Below are positions 27,223-35,812 of a stretch of DNA of 64,000 bases, piece after piece. The position numbers were made by a program, and so were the translations under genes. Position 1 is the stretch's first letter; each line of letters begins with the position of its first letter. The stretch is from the NCBI GenBank assembly GCA_023015935.1, contig JALKAY010000004.1, positions 372,001-436,000 of the forward strand. Reading direction: 5' to 3'. The notes beneath the pieces were generated by a model. That model did no database searches and was not told the DNA's origin. It worked only from the letters and a program-made list of their open reading frames with translations. The DNA comes from Flavobacteriaceae bacterium F08102. Lineage in GTDB: Bacteria > Bacteroidota > Bacteroidia > Flavobacteriales > Flavobacteriaceae.

Positions 27223-27316
27223 AAATTTGCATTTGAGTTAGTTAAACATTGTTTTAATTAATTTATCGTAAGGGATTTAGCTATTGCTTTGGACGGTTCT
27301 AGCTTTATTCCTTTTT
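27223..27316 (-). promoter_or_regulatory. Conserved fecR-susC leader with hairpin (module B)
   Basis: On the minus strand a stem pairs 27313-27300 (AAGGAATAAAGCTA) with 27283-27270 (TAGCTAAATCCCTT), with small bulges. AATTAATTAA, TTTAACTAAC and GCAAATTTATG follow. Same order as in modules A, C, D and E. Confidence 0.6.
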
Positions 27317-28468
27317 TTAGTTTACAGTAATAAGTTTATCTGTAATGGTGAATTTCACATCACCCGTTTGTTCAATTTTTGATAAAATATTATTAATGGT
27401 ACCTTCTCTGGGTAATTTACCTGAGAAAACCATTTCTTTTTTGGCCATATTTGTAAATATTACATCCACATCATACCATCGTGAAAGCGTAACCATAATA
27501 TCTCCAAGCTTATCGTTTTCAAACACAAATAAGCCATTTTTCCAAGCCGTTTCATACGTTACATCTACCTTTGACAGACTGATATTATCATCTTTAATAC
27601 TCACCTTTGACTGTAATCCAGGGGTTAATGTTTCAAGCGCCACCCCATTGGTCACCGCAATCTTTCCTTCGACCAACGTAGTTAAGATATAATCATTTCC
27701 ATCGTACGCCTTGATATTAAATTCAGTCCCTAAAACCTCTACATCTTGCACTTTCGTTCCCACAATGAATTTAGACCCCTTGTGTGCTGAACTTTTAGAA
27801 ACTTCAAAATAAGCTTCTCCATAGACTAATTCAACATGACGCGTTTCTCCATCTATAAATTCTACGGGATATTTTAATTTAGATTCAGAGTTCATCCAAA
27901 TCCTTGTTTTATCAGCTAATTGCAAAAAGAATTCCCCTCCTCTAGGAACTGTTAAGTAATTGTAGGCAATTTTTGGTCGCTCCGTCACCTCACCACTTGG
28001 ACTATATACTAAAACCTCCCCGTCACTTTTCAAATTATCAGTTGCATACGTAGATCCTTTTTCAAGTGCTACCGTCGAACCATCACTTAATGTAAGAATT
28101 GCCTTATCAGTCCCGCTTTCAATCGTATTCTTGGTGACAATAGAATCAACAGGTGTTTCACTTTCCTTTTTAGGAAGTAACAGTACTAAGCTTATTAAGG
28201 CCAATACAGAGGCAGCAACGGCATACTTCCAATAAGCATTTTTAACACGTGGTTGTTGAATGTGTTTTTTAATAACTTTCCATACATCCGAATTAGAATG
28301 TGTAGTCATTTTAAGCTCTTCAAGCGTGAAATTCACTTTGATAAAGTCCGAAAACAAGTCAAGGTTATCATCTTGCTTAACCCACTGCGTTAATTCTACA
28401 ATCTCCTCTGTACTTATTTGATTCGTACAATACTTAATTATTAAAATTTCTATATGATCTGTTATCAT
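27317..28468 (-). CDS. FecR-family anti-sigma factor (module B)
   Basis: 383 residues: cytoplasmic sigma-binding region (about 1-75), one transmembrane segment (about 80-99), FecR domain with PRGGEFFLQLADKTRIWMNS and YGEAYFEVS, and a C-terminal DUF4974 domain (about 305-383). The partner sigma gene is divergent, 93 nt away on the plus strand. The CYCTNQ-type N-terminus (IIKYCTNQIS) resembles those of modules C and D. Predicted to hold the sigma factor inactive until the SusC signals ligand binding. Confidence 0.95.
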   Translation of the reverse strand: MITDHIEILIIKYCTNQISTEEIVELTQWVKQDDNLDLFSDFIKVNFTLEELKMTTHSNSDVWKVIKKHIQQPRVKNAYWKYAVAASVLALISLVLLLPKKESETPVDSIVTKNTIESGTDKAILTLSDGSTVALEKGSTYATDNLKSDGEVLVYSPSGEVTERPKIAYNYLTVPRGGEFFLQLADKTRIWMNSESKLKYPVEFIDGETRHVELVYGEAYFEVSKSSAHKGSKFIVGTKVQDVEVLGTEFNIKAYDGNDYILTTLVEGKIAVTNGVALETLTPGLQSKVSIKDDNISLSKVDVTYETAWKNGLFVFENDKLGDIMVTLSRWYDVDVIFTNMAKKEMVFSGKLPREGTINNILSKIEQTGDVKFTITDKLITVN

Positions 28469-28490
28469 TCTATTACGTCTATATACACAA

Positions 28491-28514
28491 TAACGGAGAA
28501 ATCTAAAAATACCC
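28491..28514 (-). promoter_or_regulatory. Putative ECF-sigma promoter before fecR (module B)
   Basis: On the minus strand GGGTA (28514-28510), 14 nt, CGTTA (28495-28491), 22 nt before the fecR ATG. It matches the spacing and boxes found before the fecR genes of C and D. Confidence 0.6.
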
Positions 28515-28561
28515 CTACTCCTTTATGAACTTTTATTTAATTTTACCACCAATATATCACA

Positions 28562-29182
28562 ATGCAAAAAACAGAAGTAAATACTATATTCTTAGAAACT
28601 GCTTTGAAAAAAGGAGATGAAACTGCATTTAAGATGTTGTTTGAAACCTATTACGATCAACTCACAATTTACGTTAATAGTTTCACTAATGACCAAGATA
28701 CAACCAAAGATATCATTCAAGATACCTTTATTAAATTGTGGAATTCTAAAACCAACTTTGACTTCCATCAATCTATTCTAGGCTATTTATATAAAACAGC
28801 CTACTTCACCTTTATTGATAAGTATAGATTAGACATGAAAGAACGAAAGTTTTTAGATGATCACGTGTATAAAAAACGCCTTGAATTATTGAATACTGAA
28901 GACGAAGAAATGCGACAAAAAAAAATAGACCAAGTAAGTGAAGCCATTGAGAACCTACCCCCAAAGTGTAAAGAAATATTTAAAATGAGTAAACTACAAG
29001 GGTATAAGTATAAAGAAATAGCCAATATGAAAAATATATCTATTAAAACCGTTGAAGCACAAATGGCTAAAGCCTTTTCCAGATTGCGTTCCATCCTTTC
29101 TAAAAAAGGAACGATAAACCTCTTTTTCTCTTTTTTCAGTAAACAAACGAAAGAGAACGTTTTGTTTAAAATGACTAAATAG
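28562..29182 (+). CDS. ECF RNA polymerase sigma factor, FecI-like (module B)
   Basis: 206 residues. Region 2 with TKDIIQDTFIKLWNS, region 4 with a helix-turn-helix YKYKEIANMKNISIKTVEAQ. It is divergent from its FecR gene, sharing a 93-nt intergenic region that holds the putative ECF promoter facing fecR. The C-terminal tail is long and Phe/Lys-rich (NLFFSFFSKQ). It is followed after 70 nt by the YeeE-like transporter pair on the same strand, which may be read through from the sigma gene as no terminator is visible. Confidence 0.94.
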   Translation: MQKTEVNTIFLETALKKGDETAFKMLFETYYDQLTIYVNSFTNDQDTTKDIIQDTFIKLWNSKTNFDFHQSILGYLYKTAYFTFIDKYRLDMKERKFLDDHVYKKRLELLNTEDEEMRQKKIDQVSEAIENLPPKCKEIFKMSKLQGYKYKEIANMKNISIKTVEAQMAKAFSRLRSILSKKGTINLFFSFFSKQTKENVLFKMTK

Positions 29183-29252
29183 TTTAGCTTCCTCAACCCT
29201 ATTTTTACGCAATTGCTACTCAATATTGATGAATTAATCCCAAAATTTTAAA

Positions 29253-29819
29253 ATGATACTGATGGATTGGATACTTGCCCCTTGGCCTTGGTATGTCTCA
29301 GGGCCGCTTATTGCCTTTGTAATGTTCTTACTACTCTTGGTAGGAAAGAACTTTGGAATGTCAGCAAATTTCAGAACCCTTTGTACCCTCTGTGGTGCGA
29401 ACAAAAAAGCTCGTTTTTTCGATTTTGATTGGAAATCGCAGCGATGGAACTTAGTTGTAGCCCTTGGCGCCATTGTAGGTGGTTATATAGGAGCTCATTT
29501 TTTATCAAATGACAATGCTGTAATCTTAAATCCCGACACCACAGAAGAATTACATACCTATGGATTTGAAAGCGCTGGAAATGCCTATACACCCAATGAA
29601 CTTTTTGACATGAAAGCTTTTAACACCCCTAAAACCTTGTTCATTTTATTGGTAAGTGGACTCCTAATTGGGTTCGGAACGCGTTATGCTGGCGGATGCA
29701 CCTCAGGACACACCATTTCTGGTTTGAGCAATTTACAGATTGCTTCGCTAATTGCCACCATTGGATTTTTTATCGGTGGCCTCATAATGATCTATTTTAT
29801 TTTCCCCTTACTCTTTTAA
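29253..29819 (+). CDS. YeeE/YedE-family sulfur-compound transporter, N-terminal half
   Basis: 188-residue inner-membrane protein with about four hydrophobic segments. It carries the family signature GTRYAGGCTSGHTISGLSN, whose Cys is one of the thiol residues thought to pass thiosulfate through YeeE-type channels, and a second Cys pair LCTLCGA near residue 45. In this split form the other half is the next gene (3-nt gap). Together they probably import thiosulfate or a related sulfur species; the substrate has not been shown for split pairs of this kind. Confidence 0.85.
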   Translation: MILMDWILAPWPWYVSGPLIAFVMFLLLLVGKNFGMSANFRTLCTLCGANKKARFFDFDWKSQRWNLVVALGAIVGGYIGAHFLSNDNAVILNPDTTEELHTYGFESAGNAYTPNELFDMKAFNTPKTLFILLVSGLLIGFGTRYAGGCTSGHTISGLSNLQIASLIATIGFFIGGLIMIYFIFPLLF

Positions 29820-29822
29820 ATT

Positions 29823-30236
29823 ATGCGTGTACTTATTTATTTTGGAATTGGAATTCTTTTTGGAATCGTCATGTATAAATCGGAAGCTGCATCTTGGTTT
29901 CGAATTTATGAAATGTTCACCTTTGGCTCATTCCACATGTATGGAATTATTGGCACTGCTTTAATCGTTGGTATCCTCGGTGTTCAACTACTTAAGGTGA
30001 AAAAAGTCAAAACCATGCAGGGAAACAGCATTAATTTTAAACCTAAAGAAAAAAGAGTTCCAAGATACCTTTTTGGCGGCATCATATTTGGCTTAGGATG
30101 GGCCCTCGCTGGCGCATGTCCTGGCCCCATATACGTACTTCTTGGTGCTGGATATTTTCCAATTTTAGTCGTTGTGTTAGGCGCATTGTTAGGTACGTAT
30201 TTCTATGGCTATTTTAGAGATAAATTGCCGCATTAA
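29823..30236 (+). CDS. YeeE/YedE-family transporter, C-terminal half (DUF6691-like)
   Basis: 137 residues, several transmembrane segments. The conserved motif GLGWALAGACPGP contains the second family cysteine. It begins 3 nt after the stop of its partner, so the pair is co-translated. Such two-gene YeeE/DUF6691 units are common in Bacteroidetes and often sit near sulfur or rhodanese genes; here they lie between two ECF sigma genes, with no rhodanese next to them. Confidence 0.85.
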   Translation: MRVLIYFGIGILFGIVMYKSEAASWFRIYEMFTFGSFHMYGIIGTALIVGILGVQLLKVKKVKTMQGNSINFKPKEKRVPRYLFGGIIFGLGWALAGACPGPIYVLLGAGYFPILVVVLGALLGTYFYGYFRDKLPH

Positions 30237-30366
30237 TACTACATGGTTAAACACAATTGACCTTTCACAAAGTTCAACCTATACAATTCACGACGCGAGA
30301 AACGAGTTTATTTTAATGAAGCACGTAAATTCGCTCCTCCTACACTCGCTCACACATTGCATTATG

Positions 30367-30981
30367 CTAACGTCTATGAATTGTACTATTTTCTTTACCC
30401 TTTATCATGTCAAACAAGAGAAATAACATGACGTTAATTTTATCACCTATCGTAGCCTTAATATGCCTATACGCACTTGAGATTTGACCTTCAACAGTTT
30501 TGATAGAGATCCCTAAATGTTTTGCAATTTCAGCGTTTGTTAACCCCTCCGATTTACTCAGTAAAAATATTTCCTTGCATTTGACAGGTAATTCTTGTAC
30601 GGTAGCATACACCAATTTAACCGCTTTTTCGAGCGCATCTTCATCGTATTCATTTAAAAGAGCATTAAAATGCTCATAATACTGTTTTTCAACGCGCAAA
30701 ATTGTCGTTTTCTTTCGGTATTGATCTATAAATTCATTGTATACCGATTTATATAAGAGTCGCTCGAGAGAAATTCTAATTTTTAATTTTTTTCTTCGCT
30801 TCCAAAGATTGATAAACACATTTTGAACAATATCTTCCGCCATTAAATCATCGTTTATGAGATTGTTGGCATATACATATAATTTGTGATGATACCTATC
30901 CACCAAATAAGCATAGGCCTCTTCCCGTCCAGCTTTCAGCTGATCTATCAATTGATCATTATGGATATAAACTGGTTTCAA
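30367..30981 (-). CDS. ECF RNA polymerase sigma factor, FecI-like (module C), TTG start
   Basis: 204 residues. Region 2 contains AEDIVQNVFINLWKRR; region 4 has LTNAEIAKHLGISIKTVEGQ. The only usable start is TTG at 30981: an in-frame TAG lies a short way upstream and no in-frame ATG occurs before region 2. The length from this TTG fits the module D paralogue, which it resembles closely (VYNEFIDQYRK). It is divergent from its fecR (104 nt). A TTG start would keep translation low. Confidence 0.92.
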   Translation of the reverse strand: MKPVYIHNDQLIDQLKAGREEAYAYLVDRYHHKLYVYANNLINDDLMAEDIVQNVFINLWKRRKKLKIRISLERLLYKSVYNEFIDQYRKKTTILRVEKQYYEHFNALLNEYDEDALEKAVKLVYATVQELPVKCKEIFLLSKSEGLTNAEIAKHLGISIKTVEGQISSAYRHIKATIGDKINVMLFLLFDMIKGKENSTIHRR

Positions 30982-31041
30982 TTTAAAAAGTATAGCGTTT
31001 AATTTTCGCTAAATATCCAAAAAAAAAATTAGAATGAATGA

Positions 31042-31065
31042 GGGTAGTCGATTTGGGCTCCGTCA
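31042..31065 (+). promoter_or_regulatory. Putative ECF-sigma promoter before fecR (module C)
   Basis: GGGTA (31042-31046), 14 nt, CGTCA (31061-31065), 20 nt before the fecR ATG. Boxes and spacing agree with modules B and D. Confidence 0.65.
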
Positions 31066-31085
31066 AGAGGGTATAAACATGTACT

Positions 31086-32246
31086 ATGAAATCAAGGGAA
31101 TTTATCGATTTAATCATAAAATATATAAATCACGATGTTTCGGCAACTGATTTAGATCGTATAAATGAGTATCTCGCGGACGAAGAATACAACGAAATTT
31201 TTAAAAAGTATGTAGAGGCTAATTTTTTAATAGATTACACCTTTCGAAACTATAATTCGCTCGAAGCCAAAAAAGAGATCATAAATCGCATAAGAGCGGA
31301 AAGAATCGCACGGAAAAAGCGTCGAACGTTCTACATTACAGCCGCTGCTGCAACAATTGCACTTTTAATAAGTCTTCCCTTTGTATTAAAAAAAACAGGA
31401 ACTTCCACGGTTAAAACACCCATTCAGGAGCTGCAAATCATCCCTGGATCAGACAAAGCAATCTTAACCCTAGGTGATGGTCAACATATCCCCTTAGAAA
31501 AAGGGAAGAAATTTGAAAACTCTGTAATCAATAGCGATGGAGAAAACCTTGTATATACTCCACAAACAAAACCAACCGAAAAACTATCACCACAATTCAA
31601 CTTCCTAACTATACCCAGAGGAGGAGAATTTCATATTACCTTAGCAGATGGCACAAATGTTTGGTTAAACTCAGCATCCAAGTTAAAGTATCCAGTTCAT
31701 TTTGATGAAGGACTACCAAGAGAAGTCGAATTACTCTACGGAGAAGCATATTTTGACGTCTCACCTAGTACCGAACATAAAGGTTCCAAATTTTTAGTCC
31801 GCTCTGGAAAGCAAAAAATCGAAGTTATCGGTACTGAATTTAATATCAAAGCGTATCAAGATGAAACGCAAATCTATTCAACGCTTATTGAAGGAGAAAT
31901 AAGCTTGATAACTAGATCTCAAACAAAAACACTGAACCCCGGACAACAAGCTATAGTTACAAACACGGGAGAATTAATCAAACTTCAAAATGTAGATACC
32001 TTCAATGTCGTCTCGTGGCGAAAAGGTGTTTTTAGTTTTGAACGAGAGCCTCTGTCCAAAATCATGAAAGTATTGAGTAGATGGTACGATTTTGAAACAA
32101 CATTTAAAACGGAATCACTCAAAAACATTGAATTTACCGGAATTTTAGACAAAACCCAACAAATTGAAGACATCTTATTGACCATTAAAAATTTAGGATT
32201 TATCAACGCTTTTGAAATAGACCAGCAAAAGATCATTTTAAAATAA
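31086..32246 (+). CDS. FecR-family anti-sigma factor (module C)
   Basis: 386 residues: cytoplasmic region (about 1-78), one transmembrane segment (about 82-101), FecR domain with PRGGEFHITLADGTNVWLNS and YGEAYFDVS, and DUF4974 at the C-terminus (about 310-386). Divergent from its sigma gene. First gene of the fecR-susC-susD-DUF4465 transcript. Confidence 0.95.
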   Translation: MKSREFIDLIIKYINHDVSATDLDRINEYLADEEYNEIFKKYVEANFLIDYTFRNYNSLEAKKEIINRIRAERIARKKRRTFYITAAAATIALLISLPFVLKKTGTSTVKTPIQELQIIPGSDKAILTLGDGQHIPLEKGKKFENSVINSDGENLVYTPQTKPTEKLSPQFNFLTIPRGGEFHITLADGTNVWLNSASKLKYPVHFDEGLPREVELLYGEAYFDVSPSTEHKGSKFLVRSGKQKIEVIGTEFNIKAYQDETQIYSTLIEGEISLITRSQTKTLNPGQQAIVTNTGELIKLQNVDTFNVVSWRKGVFSFEREPLSKIMKVLSRWYDFETTFKTESLKNIEFTGILDKTQQIEDILLTIKNLGFINAFEIDQQKIILK

Positions 32247-32341
32247 AAAGGGAACGAAGATCAGAATTTTGACCGACTCTATCTTCGCCCCTTCTAGTAG
32301 TATTAATTAATCAAATGTTTAACTAACACAAATGCAAATTT
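32247..32341 (+). promoter_or_regulatory. Conserved fecR-susC leader with hairpin (module C)
   Basis: The stem pairs AAGGGAACGAAGAT (32248-32261) with ATCTTCGCCCCTT (32281-32293). ATTAATTAATCAAATG, TTTAACTAAC and GCAAATTTATG follow. Same architecture as the other four modules. Confidence 0.6.
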
Positions 32342-35300
32342 ATGGAAAATACCTTAACCCATGTTTTTTTCCGGTCAAGAAAAAAACTAATTCAACTACT
32401 TATGAGAACCTTTTTATTCTTATTATGCACGGTAGCCTTCGGATTTACGCCTGACAACGTACTTTCTCAAAACGCCAAGGTGAAAATTGAATCTGATCAA
32501 ACCCTTACCGTAGATCAGGTTTTTAAATTAATTAAGAAGCAAACAAACTATCGCTTTATATACCAAGCAGATATGTTTAATAACTACCCTAAGGTCTTCG
32601 TAAAAAAAGGGACTATTAGAGCTAATAAACTCTTAAAACAAAGTCTTACCCTCAGTGATTTCAGTTTTGAACTTACCGACCTAAATACCATAGTTATTAA
32701 AGAAACTCCTAAACCAATTGTACAACAACAAGTGGTTACAGGAATTGTCTATGATGAATTAGGCACTCCTTTACCTGGCGCAACAGTACTGGAAAAAGGA
32801 ACTGGAAATGGAATTAATACTGATTGGGATGGGAAATTTTCATTGAAAGTTGCTGGACCAACATCCGTTTTAAAAATATCGTATGTTGGGTATGAATCCC
32901 AAGAAATTACGGTTGGTACAAAAACAACTTTTGAAGTCAAACTCAAACAATCTGACAGCAGATTAGATGAAGTGGTACTCATTGGGTATGGTTCAACCAA
33001 AGTGAGAGAAGCCACTGGAGCAATTAATTATATCAGTGCTAAAGAACTTGAACAAGCACCTGTACAGAATACGGTACAAAGTGTTCTTCAAGGACGGGCA
33101 GCTGGTGTGAATGTAATGGTACAATCTTCTGCACCAGATTCGCCCATCAGTGTAATTATTCGAGGGACTTCCTCTTTGTCAGGGGATAGTCAACCTTTAT
33201 GGGTCATTGATGGAGTACCTGAATACGGGGCCGGAACTAGCGGAGACATTAGCAACACCCTATACAATCTAAATTTAAATGATGTGGAGAGTATCAATAT
33301 TCTTAAAGATGCTGCTTCTGCCGCTATTTACGGTTCACGTGCAGCGAACGGAGTAATTCTAGTTACCACTAAAAGAGGTAAATTAGATTCTAAACCACAA
33401 TTTGATTTTTCAGCAACCTATGCCTTTACCCAACCAGACGAAGGAAAATATAGATTATTTAATGCCGCTGAATACAAAGATTTTATGACCACCGCTTGGG
33501 CGGAAGATGCTTTATCTGATATCTATTGGAGTGGTACTTCCCGTCAAATTTTTGACGAAGATGCCTTTTTTGCCTTACATGCGTCAACACAGTACAATCG
33601 AGATATGCTTACGGTATTACCTGATGCTTTTGGCGATGGAGACACCAATTGGTGGAATGAAATTGTACAACCCTCCTCTACTCAAAAATATGACTTGTCT
33701 GTAAGCGGAGGTAGTAAGGCTACGCGCTATCGTGTATCCTTAACCTATGGCAATAACCAAGGAGTTGTCATAAATTCTCATTCTAAAAATTATGGAATTA
33801 CCCTAAATTTAGATGCTGATGTATCTGAAAAGTTTACCTATCGTTTAAATATGAGTGCTACGGGTCGTGAAAGTCAAGGGAAAAGTGGTGTTTTGGCTAG
33901 TGTTTCATCTTTTAGACCCGATCTACCCGCCTATAATGAAGATGGCAGTTTTTATAATGCAGAAAGTTATTTTGTTGAAAACCCATTGGTGAGTGTCAAT
34001 AATGTTAATGAAGGGATTTCAAACAATGTAAGAATCAACAATTCATTCATCTACAAGCCCTTACCTAGCCTTACCCTAAAGACTAGTGCAAATATTAGTT
34101 TAAGTAATAGTACACAAAATACATTTAATTATTCGGGTACTTCATATTCATCCTATAGTGGAGGATATAGAGGCTTATCAAAAGGAAATGGAAGCACCAT
34201 GGTATGGGAAAATATGCTTACCTATTTCGCACAAATTAAGGACCATAAATTAGATTTTACTGGGTTGTTTTCAATGGAACAATCAAAAAGTGATGGACTC
34301 AGTGGGGCTGCCTTTGATTATTTTGATGAAGAGCGAATGACCAGTTTAAATTATGGAACCAATTACAATCGTCCATACGAAAGTTTTTCAGAGTCACATA
34401 TGATGTCAGGATTAGGACGTATACGGTACGATTTTAAGAAGCGTTATTTAGCCACCTTTACGTTAAGAGCCGACGGTTCTTCTAGATTTGGATCCGCTAA
34501 TCGATGGGGGTATTTTCCTTCTGGAGGTATTGCTTGGTTAATCAGTGAGGAACCATTTATGGAGTCAATCAAAGATATCGTTCCTTACTTAAAATTAAGA
34601 ACATCTTTAGGAAAATCAGGTTCACAAAACGTGAGCAATTATGGTTGGAGAAAATTGATGGCATCAGAAAATTCATTCGATGAAGGAGCCCTAGTACCAG
34701 GCAGTAATATTGGTAATAATCATCTCAAATGGGAAGAAACAAATCAATTAGATCTCGGTTTAGATTTTGGTCTATTGAAGGATAAACTAAGTGGAACTTT
34801 TGGGTATTACAGAAGAACTATTGACAATATGATATTTACAAAACGTTTAGCACCGTCAACTGGGTATGCTACTACACCGTATAACATTGCGTCAATTACA
34901 AACAAAGGTCTCGAATTTGACATTACGTATGATGCAATCCGTACGGATGATATGTCCCTAAAAATTAGCGCCAATGTTGCTCGTAACTGGGGCGTATTAA
35001 ACAAGTTAGATGGTGTACTTACATCACTTAATTTCCCTACAGGATGGGGAGCAACCAGCCAACCGATAACGGTATATCCTAATGAACCTTTAGGGAGCTG
35101 GTATGGGTTTCAAACAGCGGGACGTTGGTTTGCCACAGGAGAAGAAATTGCGGCTTTGAAAGAACGATCAATCTATGGATACTCTAATAATAAGTACTTC
35201 CATACTGGAGATGTTCCAGGCGGAATGTACCCTGTAGATCAGGATGGGAATGGTACCATCAATGCTGACGATCGTGTAAAGTTAAATAAGACCTTTAACC

Positions 35301-35806
35301 CTAAAGCCTTTGGAGGTGGAAATATTTCATTCAGATATAAAGCTTTTAGTGTGAATGCTCAATTTACCTATTCCTACGGTAATCATAAATATTGGTATGC
35401 TTTGTATAATCAAATTAATGCTGGAAGCATGAATAATCAGTTTGCCATTGGGCAGAATGGGTATTCTTTTACAGGAGATCCCTATTCACAATTTCCAGGA
35501 CATCCAAAAAACTATAATTATCAGTTTAACGAAAATTTCCTTTTTGACGCATCGTATATACGTTTAAACACCTTATCACTTAACTATAACGTACCGAAAA
35601 AACTTATTGAAAAAACCATGTTTTCAAAAGTAGCCTTCACTGCGTATGGAACTAATGTCTTTACTATCACTAAATATCCAGGAATGGATCCTCAAGGAAA
35701 TTGGGATTCTGATTGGGATGGAGCATTTTTTGGTATGGGTATCGACCGTGGATTTTATCCCCCAGCCAAAACGTATAATTTTAATCTTAAATTAACTTTT
35801 AAATAA
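32342..35806 (+). CDS. SusC/RagA TonB-dependent transporter with STN signalling domain (module C)
   Basis: 1154 residues: long basic N-terminus and signal peptide (about 1-43, ending LSQ), STN domain (about 45-115), carboxypeptidase-like regulatory domain (about 130-205), TonB-box-like DEVVLIGYG, plug with DAASAAIYGSRAANG, and barrel. The last residues are NLKLTFK, so one Lys follows the usual terminal Phe; this is slightly atypical for barrel insertion signals. It pairs with the SusD encoded 6 nt downstream. Met21 precedes the signal core. Confidence 0.95.
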   Translation: MENTLTHVFFRSRKKLIQLLMRTFLFLLCTVAFGFTPDNVLSQNAKVKIESDQTLTVDQVFKLIKKQTNYRFIYQADMFNNYPKVFVKKGTIRANKLLKQSLTLSDFSFELTDLNTIVIKETPKPIVQQQVVTGIVYDELGTPLPGATVLEKGTGNGINTDWDGKFSLKVAGPTSVLKISYVGYESQEITVGTKTTFEVKLKQSDSRLDEVVLIGYGSTKVREATGAINYISAKELEQAPVQNTVQSVLQGRAAGVNVMVQSSAPDSPISVIIRGTSSLSGDSQPLWVIDGVPEYGAGTSGDISNTLYNLNLNDVESINILKDAASAAIYGSRAANGVILVTTKRGKLDSKPQFDFSATYAFTQPDEGKYRLFNAAEYKDFMTTAWAEDALSDIYWSGTSRQIFDEDAFFALHASTQYNRDMLTVLPDAFGDGDTNWWNEIVQPSSTQKYDLSVSGGSKATRYRVSLTYGNNQGVVINSHSKNYGITLNLDADVSEKFTYRLNMSATGRESQGKSGVLASVSSFRPDLPAYNEDGSFYNAESYFVENPLVSVNNVNEGISNNVRINNSFIYKPLPSLTLKTSANISLSNSTQNTFNYSGTSYSSYSGGYRGLSKGNGSTMVWENMLTYFAQIKDHKLDFTGLFSMEQSKSDGLSGAAFDYFDEERMTSLNYGTNYNRPYESFSESHMMSGLGRIRYDFKKRYLATFTLRADGSSRFGSANRWGYFPSGGIAWLISEEPFMESIKDIVPYLKLRTSLGKSGSQNVSNYGWRKLMASENSFDEGALVPGSNIGNNHLKWEETNQLDLGLDFGLLKDKLSGTFGYYRRTIDNMIFTKRLAPSTGYATTPYNIASITNKGLEFDITYDAIRTDDMSLKISANVARNWGVLNKLDGVLTSLNFPTGWGATSQPITVYPNEPLGSWYGFQTAGRWFATGEEIAALKERSIYGYSNNKYFHTGDVPGGMYPVDQDGNGTINADDRVKLNKTFNPKAFGGGNISFRYKAFSVNAQFTYSYGNHKYWYALYNQINAGSMNNQFAIGQNGYSFTGDPYSQFPGHPKNYNYQFNENFLFDASYIRLNTLSLNYNVPKKLIEKTMFSKVAFTAYGTNVFTITKYPGMDPQGNWDSDWDGAFFGMGIDRGFYPPAKTYNFNLKLTFK

Positions 35807-35812
35807 AAAAAC

